Source of the DNA: Deltaproteobacteria bacterium
GTDB lineage: Bacteria > Bdellovibrionota > UBA1018 > UBA923
Assembly: GCA_016194725.1 (NCBI GenBank)
Contig: JACQAW010000162.1
Span: 1-5,387, forward strand
DNA: 5,387 bases
Direction of reading: 5' to 3'
Below the pieces are notes generated by a model. It saw only the letters and a program-made list of their open reading frames with translations. It did not search any database and had not been told where the DNA came from. Position numbers and translations under genes: made by a program. Positions 1 to 5,387 of this stretch are shown here, one piece after another (the first letter of the stretch is position 1; each line of letters opens with the position of its first letter).

Positions 1-529
1 TGATCTCGCCGCCCAGCGAGGCGATCAGGCCGGGCACGGGTCCGAGTACCGAAACTCCGGCGGTGATGACCTGGCCCACGAGTCGAACGATCGAGGCGCG
101 ATCAGCCGTCTTGCCGATGCAGCCGTTGGAAAGCAACGCCGTGGCTTTGGCCGTGACACCGCGAAGAGCTGTTGCCTTGCGAACTGCCGAGTTGATATGC
201 GACTGCTCATCCTGGTCTGAGCTGTCGTCGTCGCTGATGCCTTCATCGGCGCCTGCGCTCTCAAGCTCTTCGGCTTGTGTACGGCAAAGAGCGGCGGTTT
301 GGGCGTCATCTAACTTGCTCACCGACTCGCGGGTCTTTGAAACCAGCTCATCAATCGCCGAGCGTAAGGAATGGGGCGCACGGTCGATGGGGCAGCCCTC
401 GACAAGATCGGCTTGTGCGATTGAGGCTGGTACCGCCGGTGGTCTTATGAGTTTTTTGGCCAGTGCCCAGGCAATAGAGGGGCTGAGCATTGTGTAGCAG
501 ATGATTCCTATGACTAATCGCGTATTCAT
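1..529 (-). CDS. Secreted protein of unknown function (3' end beyond window)
   Basis: An open frame of 176 codons runs from ATG at 529 to the left edge without a stop, so the C-terminus is missing. I do not recognise the family. The first 22 residues form a good Sec signal peptide: short charged start MNTR, hydrophobic core, and an A-W-A cleavage site at residues 20-22. The mature part has three cysteines (C46, C82, C137), a very acidic stretch at about 96-109 (DEGISDDDSSDQDEQ) and an alternating charged helical region at 57-95. The visible C-terminal part, about 147-172, is hydrophobic and Gly-rich and could be a membrane segment. An in-frame stop at 551-553 limits the start to 529, since no other ATG/GTG/TTG lies between. 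No Shine-Dalgarno precedes it. Divergent from the lysR gene, which may regulate it. Opposite-strand frames here lack a signal peptide or recognisable domain and look like shadows. Confidence 0.72.
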   Translation of the reverse strand, partial: MNTRLVIGIICYTMLSPSIAWALAKKLIRPPAVPASIAQADLVEGCPIDRAPHSLRSAIDELVSKTRESVSKLDDAQTAALCRTQAEELESAGADEGISDDDSSDQDEQSHINSAVRKATALRGVTAKATALLSNGCIGKTADRASIVRLVGQVITAGVSVLGPVPGLIASLGGEI

Positions 530-606
530 GCATTGCGTTATATGGGTCTTTTATGGTGAAGTAAATTTAATCTTAATGAATGCATTGTGTAGTTATACTT
601 AATGAT
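530..606. promoter_or_regulatory. AT-rich divergent promoter region with a 52-bp-spaced direct repeat
   Basis: This is the gap between the divergent starts at 529 (minus) and 607 (plus). On the minus strand TTTACT (565-560) and TATAAC (542-537) are separated by 17 bp, a reasonable sigma70-type pair whose predicted start site falls at about 530, right at the ATG. On the plus strand TATACT (594-599) is a good -10, again placing the start site next to the lysR ATG at 607, but no convincing -35 lies upstream. The octamer ATGCATTG occurs at 528-535 and 580-587, each centred on a palindromic ATGCAT and each followed by a TTATA element. LysR regulators commonly bind such divergent gaps, so these are candidate operator half-sites. 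No footprint-type evidence exists here; promoter calls are by eye. Confidence 0.4.
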
Positions 607-1506
607 ATGGATCTCAATCGCCTACGAGTGTTTCATGCGGTCTTCATAGCAAAATCGGTCGCCGGCGCAGCACTGGCTCTACACGTCACGCCATCGGCGG
701 TGAGTCAGGCGTTGCGGGCGTTGGAAAAAGAACTTGGAGTGCGGCTCTTTCAGCGTCAACCCCGAGGTGTTGTACCGACCGCGCAGGCTGAATCGCTGCA
801 CGCGTTGTATGCGCGCTTTAGCGATGACCTCAAGACTTGTCTCGAAAGCTGGCGCATGGCGAGCAATGAGCCCTGGGGTACTTTGCGAGTCGGTGCGCCG
901 CCTGAGTTTGGCTCGCGGCAAGTCATTACGGCAATTTCCCACTTTGCGAAGTTCAAGCGTGCGTTTTTTAATGTTGAGTTCGGCTCGCCCGAACCTACGC
1001 TTGCGCGCCTTGTGGCAGGTGAGCTTGATGTTGTTTTTTGTGATTCACTTCCTGTGCTCAGGCGTTTCAAGTCGGCGGTTGTTACGAGGCCGGTTTTTCT
1101 TGAGAAGTCGGTGCTAGTTTGCGCGCCGGGCTTTTATTCGCGTGAGATTCGCGGCGATCATTCGTTTGCGCATCTTTCGAAGCTCGACCATGTTGATTAC
1201 CTGCCGGATGCTCAGATCCTGCATCTTTGGTATCAATACCATTTCGGGCGGCGGCCAGGTGGCTTACGTCTTCGGGTCATTGCGCATGATGTTCAGGCTA
1301 TGATTACAGCGGCACTTCAGGGCATTGGTTTGGCCTTTGTGCCGGAGCATCTTGTTGCTGAATCTCTTGCGCGCAAGCGGCTCGTAGTCGTTGGGACTGG
1401 GCGTAAGGATTACTTCAATCCGATTGTGATGGCACGGCTTAAGGGGCAAGTGCCTTCTTTGCTTGAACGTCGGTTTGTTGAAATCGTTGCGCAGTCTAAA
1501 TCGTGA
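607..1506 (+). CDS. LysR-family transcriptional regulator
   Basis: A 299-residue protein, the usual LysR size. Residues 1-60 form the winged helix-turn-helix: MDLNRLRVFHAV opening, the recognition segment around HVTPSAVSQALRALE (26-40), then LGVRLFQRQPRGVVPT in the wing. Residues about 91-295 are the periplasmic-binding-fold effector domain, with the typical late motif GIGLAFVPEHLV (239-250). I chose ATG 607 because LysR proteins normally begin M-(D/N)-L-(N/x)-x-L-x-x-F. An in-frame ATG at 580 would add nine untypical residues and lie upstream of the TATACT box. No Shine-Dalgarno is visible before either start, so a leaderless message is possible. It is divergent from the secreted-protein gene and may control it and itself, as LysR proteins often do. 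The effector and regulon cannot be told from sequence. Codons favour T endings, unlike the genes to its right. Confidence 0.95.
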   Translation: MDLNRLRVFHAVFIAKSVAGAALALHVTPSAVSQALRALEKELGVRLFQRQPRGVVPTAQAESLHALYARFSDDLKTCLESWRMASNEPWGTLRVGAPPEFGSRQVITAISHFAKFKRAFFNVEFGSPEPTLARLVAGELDVVFCDSLPVLRRFKSAVVTRPVFLEKSVLVCAPGFYSREIRGDHSFAHLSKLDHVDYLPDAQILHLWYQYHFGRRPGGLRLRVIAHDVQAMITAALQGIGLAFVPEHLVAESLARKRLVVVGTGRKDYFNPIVMARLKGQVPSLLERRFVEIVAQSKS

Positions 1507-1595
1507 ATTCACAAAGGAGTATGGGCTTAAAAGTCGTTGTATAGGATTGGCTAAGACAAAGGGGGCTATTCGGCAGGGAGCTTTGTTGGCTCCAG
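1507..1595. other. Convergent intergenic gap, possible gene remnant
   Basis: This 89-bp gap separates the lysR stop from the stop of the minus-strand hydrolase gene. It holds an AGGAG (1515-1519) two bases before ATG at 1521, which opens only seven codons (MGLKVVV) before TAG; the spacing is short for a ribosome site. A GGAGC/GCTCC stem with a seven-base loop lies at 1577-1593 but has no T-run on either strand, so it is not a convincing intrinsic terminator. The composition change between the left and right blocks falls here. Confidence 0.35.
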
Positions 1596-2648
1596 CTATG
1601 CAGCCGCCGGCGTGCTCAAGTCCGCGACGACTCCAAGGCCAATGCCGAACTTCCTGGCCAATTCAAAGGTAGAGCCGTGAATCTCGCCGGTTCCGCAGGC
1701 AATGACCAGCTTTCGTGAGCGCACATCCTCGCGCCAGCGCAGGCCAATCGAGTCGGCCAGGCAGTTCGCGACTATTACGAGCTTGTCGACCTCGTTCCTG
1801 GCCTTGCCGAACTCAGAGACAATGCTCGCGCGCACGAATTTTCCGATCGTCCCGTTCTGAACGCAGATATCGAAAAAAAGAGCTACCGCGCGCTCGGACT
1901 GCAGCCCGTAAGCGTGGCAGAGCTTAAGCGCGTTCCGAAAGATTGGCTCGGCAGCGGCCTTTTCGGCAGCGATACACTCTGGCGTGGCTCCAAGCGTCGC
2001 GAAGCGCGAGCGCCAGAGTCGCCAGCGCGTCGCGTCCGAGGTGCGCTGCATGTTGATGAAGTAGGCCATCAGATTCTCATGCTTTGAACCAAGCAGATCG
2101 CTCAGAAGGGTTGCATCCTTTCCAAAGACGGCGCTCATCCTTTCCGGAAACCTGGCAAAGAGATCGAGCAGTATTGGCTGGAGCGTCCTCGTGCCGAAGT
2201 TCCACTGGAGCGCGCCGAAGCTCACGGCCTGTCCGTCGAAATTTCCGGCCACGGCAGCAAAACATCCGGGCGGGGCCTTGGCCGTCTCAATCTGGCCGGA
2301 GAGGGCCAGACAGCGGTCGAGCAAAGGCGCATCCGAGAGCGCCGGTACGACGGCAGGAAGCTCTTGCGTCGGTGCGACGACGACCGGTTTCGCCGAAGCA
2401 GGGGGCGGCGAGCTTGGAGCCTCTGGCACCGGAGTTTCCGCTGACAGCCCCAGGGCCCGCGCGGTGATCGAGCCTACCGATCCATCGGCCTGTAGCCCAC
2501 TGGCCACCTGGAATTCCCGGACCGCTATGGCGGTCTGAACGCCGTAGATTCCGTCCATCGAACCGGCGAAGTGGCCCAGGCGGCTCAGCTTCAGCTGAAG
2601 CTGAAGAACTCTGGCTCCTCTTGATCCGATCTTGAGTGTCTCGTTCAT
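1596..2648 (-). CDS. Peptidoglycan-binding protein with C-terminal lysozyme/chitosanase-like domain
   Basis: A 350-residue protein in three parts. Residues about 5-69 are a PG_binding_1 domain, seen from LKIGSRGARVLQLQLKLSRL, the DGIYGVQTAIAVREFQ core and GLQADGSVGSITARALG. Residues 70-108 are a Pro/Ala linker. Residues about 110-340 are the likely catalytic part. The pattern LSGQIETAK (E121) followed 17 residues later by FDGQ (D138) and VSFGALQWNFG resembles the Glu/Asp arrangement of GH46-type chitosanases and related lysozyme-fold wall hydrolases. The family assignment is inference; the wall-binding domain is clear. There is no signal peptide, so the protein would need lysis, a holin or another route to reach the wall. 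It is the second gene of a two-gene operon, 12 bp after the 2TM protein gene. AGGGG overlapping that gene's stop lies 9 bp before the ATG, suggesting translational coupling. Confidence 0.87.
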   Translation of the reverse strand: MNETLKIGSRGARVLQLQLKLSRLGHFAGSMDGIYGVQTAIAVREFQVASGLQADGSVGSITARALGLSAETPVPEAPSSPPPASAKPVVVAPTQELPAVVPALSDAPLLDRCLALSGQIETAKAPPGCFAAVAGNFDGQAVSFGALQWNFGTRTLQPILLDLFARFPERMSAVFGKDATLLSDLLGSKHENLMAYFINMQRTSDATRWRLWRSRFATLGATPECIAAEKAAAEPIFRNALKLCHAYGLQSERAVALFFDICVQNGTIGKFVRASIVSEFGKARNEVDKLVIVANCLADSIGLRWREDVRSRKLVIACGTGEIHGSTFELARKFGIGLGVVADLSTPAAA

Positions 2649-2657
2649 TTTACCATG

Positions 2658-2662
2658 CCCCT
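2658..2662 (-). promoter_or_regulatory. Ribosome binding site of the wall-hydrolase gene, overlapping the upstream stop
   Basis: On the minus strand AGGGG sits 9 bases before the ATG at 2648 and overlaps the TAG stop of the upstream gene. An ATG between them (2656) opens a three-codon frame, M-V-K, whose TGA overlaps the true start as ATGA. This layout favours re-initiation by ribosomes finishing the upstream gene and supports the start chosen at 2648. Confidence 0.6.
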
Positions 2663-3254
2663 AGGCGGCTGCTTTCGTGGCCGCAGTGTCGCTTGTCGAG
2701 TCGGCCGATCCGGCATTGATGCGGATCCAATCGTTCGATTCGAGCTTCGTGATGCGCTCAACGGTCTCGATGAAGAATTCGTAACCGTTCTCGAGCTTCC
2801 GGTAGGGGCCCGCGTGGCCCTGAAAGAGATTCTTCTCGCGAAGCAGCTCCTCGGCGACGCGTTTATTCAAGAACCAGTTTTCCTGGAAGCGAAAGAGCCG
2901 GGTCAGGCAGAGCGAAAAGGTCGCGGCGAACGAAATAATTGCGCCGATCAGATTCGCGTCGTCGTGGTCCAGCAGCAGAATGATCGGCACCGAGGTCGCC
3001 AGCAGAAGATGCATAGTCTGAAAGAAGTAATGAAGGACTTTGCAGGTGGAGCTCGCCCGCCGATAGCGACGATAGGTTTCCTCGAAGGCGATCAAATAGT
3101 TATTGTCGACGGAAGTCGTGCTTTCCACTGACTCACGTTTCGGTAGGGCGGGCGCTAAAAATGACTTTGCTAGGCAGGATTTTCCCTCGACTGATCGCCC
3201 GACATGCGGCGGCCAGCTAATTTCTTTGTCGCCGGTCCGGCTGTCCCTTAACAT
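2661..3254 (-). CDS. DUF4231/SLATT-like two-transmembrane protein
   Basis: A 197-residue frame. After a variable N-terminus comes an amphipathic helix with YRRYRRAS (61-68), then two membrane helices at about 73-95 (VLHYFF to IILLL) and 101-119 (NLIGAIISFAATFSLCLT), separated by a very short loop DHDDA. Next is the diagnostic cytoplasmic segment FRFQENWFLNKRVAEELLRE, K-x-LF and GPY (149-151), ending in a Glu-rich helix with ETVERI. This order matches DUF4231, a member of the SLATT group that Burroughs and colleagues predicted to be membrane effectors in nucleotide-linked conflict systems. The start is uncertain. ATG 3254 has AGGGG only two bases upstream, and residues 1-42 read like non-coding DNA of lower G+C. 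GTG at 3128 gives a family-like protein of about 155 residues and a longer promoter region. First gene of the operon with the wall hydrolase. Confidence 0.85.
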   Translation of the reverse strand: MLRDSRTGDKEISWPPHVGRSVEGKSCLAKSFLAPALPKRESVESTTSVDNNYLIAFEETYRRYRRASSTCKVLHYFFQTMHLLLATSVPIILLLDHDDANLIGAIISFAATFSLCLTRLFRFQENWFLNKRVAEELLREKNLFQGHAGPYRKLENGYEFFIETVERITKLESNDWIRINAGSADSTSDTAATKAAA

Positions 3255-3304
3255 GTCCCCTAAACCACAACGTCATAAGCATTTTAACAGGAGAGACACC
3301 ACGT
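3129..3304. promoter_or_regulatory. Divergent control region of the right-hand cassette
   Basis: Between the likely alternative start of the SLATT-like gene (GTG 3128, minus) and the ATG at 3305 (plus), G+C falls to about 48-52%, against 60-70% in the flanking genes. That is the profile of an intergenic region, and both cassette arms must be transcribed from here or from within each other. If ATG 3254 is used, only 50 bp remains. I see no convincing -35/-10 pair: TTAACA (3248-3253) and CATAAG (3274-3279) are 20 bp apart, too wide for confidence. Confidence 0.35.
3289..3293 (+). promoter_or_regulatory. Ribosome binding site deciding the start at 3305
   Basis: AGGAG followed by AG lies 11 bases before ATG 3305, in a purine-rich patch. 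It is the strongest Shine-Dalgarno in the window. It supports the plus-strand gene as the true one here, as opposed to the long antisense frame running 4663 to 3284. Confidence 0.7.
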
Positions 3305-4699
3305 ATGGCTACGCTGCTCATGTCCGATCGCCTCAAGTATACCGACTCCGTTTTTCGGGCCGGCACGGCGCCCGACCGCGACTCCGCGGCGATGGTCATT
3401 GCCAAGACGGTATCGACCGAGGCTCCGGCCAACCTGCTTTCCTGGGTCTGGACACTCGATCCCATACGGCAACGCCATGTGATGTCGGCGATGCCCTTCA
3501 CCGATCGGCACGTCATAGTGGCTTACCTCAACGAAATGTCCAGGCCCGAGCACGATGACGACAAGCGGCGGGCGGTCCTGACCGGTATGTTCCAGAGTCG
3601 TGCTCATTTCCAGGTTATCTCGTGGATTGGCGTGCAGAGCCGCGATGTCGCCGTCAAGACCATGCGACTGTACCGTGATGCCGGCGGCGACCTGGCCGAG
3701 CTGGGAAACTGGCTGGCCGGCGCGGGAGCGCTGCTCAAGGCCGGTGGAGCGGTGGGTGCCGCCACCGACGGCTTCCTCAGCAATCTCGCTAACAGCGTCG
3801 GCGGCGCACTGCATAGCGCTGCGACGACGGTGGCCGATGGGCTCGGCGCGGCGGCCGGTGAAGTCGTCGATCTTTTTTCCACTTTGAAGGAAGCTGTTTC
3901 GACGGTCCTGGATGCCATGGGCAAATCGGCGGCGGACTTCGCGGCCGCGATGGGCTCGGCCCTGAGCAAAGGTGCGGATTACGTCGAGGGCGTCGTGAAC
4001 GCCGTGCTCAATGCCGGCAAAAAGGTGGGCCAGCTCCTTAGCGCCGTGGCGACGCTCGCAGACACGGCCGTCACAGCGCTTCTGGATTATCTCGTCAACA
4101 AGTTGAGTAACGGCTTCAAGCTGGTGATCGCCTGGATCGCGGACCAGGCGAGCGCGGTGGCCAAGCGGTTCTACGGCTTCGTCAAGGCGCTCGGCAAGCG
4201 CGTGCGCGAAATGCTTGGAGCCATCTACGAGAAGGGTGGACAGCTCATTCGCAAGTTCGTCGCCACGATCGTGGCCTTTGGCGAGGACTTCGTGAGTATC
4301 CTCAAGGAGGCCGCGGCGGCGGCCCGCCGAGTTTTTTACGCGGTCGAAAAATGGCTTGCTACCCAAGCCGCTCCCTTCATCGAGAAGATCATCCGAATGC
4401 TTCATGAGCTCGGCGAAATCGCCGTCCTCGCGATCCTTTGTATCGTGAATGCGGGACGCTACCTGATCCCGCTCTACCTCGTCGCCAAGGAAATCCCGAT
4501 GGCGTATCCGGGCTGGACGAGCAAAACCGACATAACCCAGGTTCCGGGCCTGAACGTCCTTCGCGTGTCGAGCACCCTGAAGTACGTGATCTTCAGTGAC
4601 CTTCACAGGGGCGGATCGGTCGACAATGCGTTGCACGTCGAGCGCGCGCATCACGGCCGTCAATCTGCAGGCCTTGCGCGAAATACTCTCGCTGCATAA
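3305..4699 (+). CDS. Amphipathic-helix protein running into a metallophosphoesterase domain (N-terminal part, frame broken)
   Basis: A 464-residue frame; I do not recognise the N-terminal family. Residues 1-135 look globular and mixed. Residues about 137-345 are Ala/Gly-rich amphipathic helices with recurring hydrophobic faces (for example GKKVGQLLSAVATLADTAVT), of the kind seen in membrane-binding or pore-forming proteins and in tape-measure-like rods. Residues 370-397 (GEIAVLAILCIVNAGRYLIP, then LYLVAKE) could be a membrane segment. At 426-436 KYVIFSDLHRG is the first metal-binding motif (D432, H434) of calcineurin-like phosphoesterases. After it the frame gives 28 unconvincing residues and stops at 4699, while the phosphoesterase resumes in the next frame. 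There is no signal peptide. The gene starts with a strong AGGAG site and is divergent from the SLATT-like operon. G+C at third positions is high throughout, supporting coding on this strand. Confidence 0.78.
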   Translation: MATLLMSDRLKYTDSVFRAGTAPDRDSAAMVIAKTVSTEAPANLLSWVWTLDPIRQRHVMSAMPFTDRHVIVAYLNEMSRPEHDDDKRRAVLTGMFQSRAHFQVISWIGVQSRDVAVKTMRLYRDAGGDLAELGNWLAGAGALLKAGGAVGAATDGFLSNLANSVGGALHSAATTVADGLGAAAGEVVDLFSTLKEAVSTVLDAMGKSAADFAAAMGSALSKGADYVEGVVNAVLNAGKKVGQLLSAVATLADTAVTALLDYLVNKLSNGFKLVIAWIADQASAVAKRFYGFVKALGKRVREMLGAIYEKGGQLIRKFVATIVAFGEDFVSILKEAAAAARRVFYAVEKWLATQAAPFIEKIIRMLHELGEIAVLAILCIVNAGRYLIPLYLVAKEIPMAYPGWTSKTDITQVPGLNVLRVSSTLKYVIFSDLHRGGSVDNALHVERAHHGRQSAGLARNTLAA

Positions 4700-5387
4700 G
4701 CCGACCTATGACGTGATCGCGAAGTTCCACGCGGCCGGACGATACATCAAGGTGCGCGGCAACCACGACGCGGCGATGAAGCGGCCCGAGATGCTGGCCG
4801 AGCTGGGGCGCGTGCTCGGTAAGCCGATCCAGGTCTTCGATGCCGTGCTTATCGGCTCAGGGCCTGCGTCTTCCGGAGGCACGAGCGCCCATTCAGGGAC
4901 AGGCGTCCATCTGCCGCGAATCGGTACGGTGCCGGGGGCTATTCCGGTGATCGAGAACTTGCATCTCGGCGACCTCGGTCACGTGGCCGCCGCGGCCAGC
5001 CTCGGCGGTACCAGCGGCAGCTCGGGCAAGCCGGCCAATGACATTCTTGTCATTCACGGCAATCAGGTGGATTTCTTCAATGCCGAAGAGCACAATTTTC
5101 TCGGCAAGGTTCTCGTGGCATGTGCCTCGTTGCCGGTGCAGTCCACGGACTATCAGGCCATCGTCGACGAGAGCAGCAACGCGAGTTTCACGCCCGAGAG
5201 CGTTCGTCAGGTGCTGGCGGGCACCCTGCCTGCTTTCACGAATCCGGAGTGGAAGAACCATATCACGAAGGACAAGCCGGTATTTAACAGCCTCTACGAG
5301 GGCGCCAGCTTGCCCCTCTTTCCGGACAAGCCGTTGACGGAAATTCCGATGCATTCTCTCAGTCAACATTTCAACGTCTCAATCGTC
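4626..5387 (+). CDS. Metallophosphoesterase, C-terminal part in the +1 frame (partial, 3' end beyond window)
   Basis: An open frame runs from 4590 to the window end; the first ATG in it is 4626, giving 254 residues so far, numbered from there. GRYIKVRGNHD (38-48) is the GN-H-D motif of calcineurin-like phosphoesterases, and ILVIHGNQVDFFN (140-152) is the later histidine motif, usually HGHQ-x-D in this group. The downstream GHTH motif would lie beyond the window. Residues 76-135 hold a Gly/Ser/Ala-rich low-complexity insert. No good Shine-Dalgarno precedes 4626 (AGGGG is about 15 bases away), and the SDLH motif lies in the preceding frame. This is therefore most likely the severed half of the gene starting at 3305, not an independent gene. 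The GD block expected between SDLH and GNHD is absent. Possible causes are a deletion with frameshift, an assembly error or, less likely, recoding. Confidence 0.75.
   Translation, partial: MRCTSSARITAVNLQALREILSLHKPTYDVIAKFHAAGRYIKVRGNHDAAMKRPEMLAELGRVLGKPIQVFDAVLIGSGPASSGGTSAHSGTGVHLPRIGTVPGAIPVIENLHLGDLGHVAAAASLGGTSGSSGKPANDILVIHGNQVDFFNAEEHNFLGKVLVACASLPVQSTDYQAIVDESSNASFTPESVRQVLAGTLPAFTNPEWKNHITKDKPVFNSLYEGASLPLFPDKPLTEIPMHSLSQHFNVSIV

Noticed and set aside
63..497. A 144-residue plus-strand frame opposite the secreted-protein gene
   Set aside because: Ser/Ala-rich with no signal or domain. The minus frame from 529 has a clean signal peptide with an AWA cleavage site and stays open to the window edge.
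1577..1593. GGAGC/GCTCC hairpin between the convergent genes
   Set aside because: The stem is only 5 bp with a 7-base loop, and no T-run follows on either strand, so it is not a credible intrinsic terminator.
2084..2538. Two overlapping plus-strand frames (127 and 115 residues) opposite the wall-hydrolase gene
   Set aside because: Arg/Pro/Ser-rich shadows without ribosome sites; the minus strand encodes a clear peptidoglycan-binding domain.
3284..4663. A 459-residue antisense open frame covering most of the phosphoesterase fusion gene
   Set aside because: It is rich in H, R, D and V as expected for the complement of a high-G+C coding strand, has no domain motif and has no good ribosome site. 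The plus strand has AGGAG, the SDLH motif and coherent helices.
4893..5369. A 158-residue minus-strand frame at the right end
   Set aside because: It lies opposite the frame carrying RGNHD and IHGNQVDFFN, has no recognisable domain and has the composition of an antisense shadow.
1..5387. Search for CRISPR repeats, insertion sequences, tRNA genes and att-type flanking repeats
   Set aside because: No regularly spaced repeats, transposase motifs, tRNA-like cloverleaf or long direct or inverted flanking repeats were seen by eye. Short ones could escape manual reading.

Overview
The window looks bacterial and Gram-negative-like, with SD-type ribosome sites, a LysR regulator and a Sec-type exported protein. 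It contains no rRNA, tRNA, CRISPR array or transposase that would place it taxonomically. The LysR protein and the exported protein have a loosely Bdellovibrio/delta-proteobacterial flavour, but that is an impression and not a demonstration. Composition is uneven. The lysR gene and its promoter region are near 50% G+C or lower (one sampled line at 541-600 is about 27%) and use many T-ending codons. The right-hand block from about 1600 onward is mostly 60-70% G+C with C/G-ending codons.

Left block (1-1506). A secreted protein of unknown function reads leftward from 529 and leaves the window at its left edge. It is divergent from a LysR-type regulator reading rightward from 607 (or 580). The short, very AT-rich gap between them carries face-to-face promoter-like elements and a direct repeat of ATGCATTG spaced exactly 52 bp. 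Neither gene has a clear Shine-Dalgarno sequence.

Middle block (1596-3254, minus strand). Two genes form a tight operon. The first encodes a small two-helix membrane protein of the DUF4231/SLATT type. The second, 12 bp downstream, encodes a cytosolic-looking peptidoglycan-binding protein with a C-terminal lysozyme/chitosanase-like domain. SLATT proteins are predicted membrane-permeabilising effectors in bacterial conflict systems. A 2TM protein coupled to a wall hydrolase without a signal peptide also resembles a holin/endolysin arrangement. Both readings are inference.

Right block (3305-5387, plus strand). Divergent from that operon is a large gene whose product begins with about 420 residues rich in Ala/Gly amphipathic helices and a hydrophobic stretch, then enters a calcineurin-like metallophosphoesterase domain (SDLH motif). 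The frame breaks right after that motif. The remainder of the phosphoesterase (RGNHD, then an HGN motif) continues in the +1 frame to the window end. The usual GD metal-binding block between the two motifs is absent in all three frames. This points to a frameshift combined with an internal deletion, so the gene is probably broken or unusual.

The most interesting content is the divergent cassette at 1596-5387: a SLATT-like membrane protein, a wall hydrolase and a membrane-active-looking phosphoesterase fusion. It is a candidate conflict/lysis locus adjoining a compositionally different chromosomal segment.
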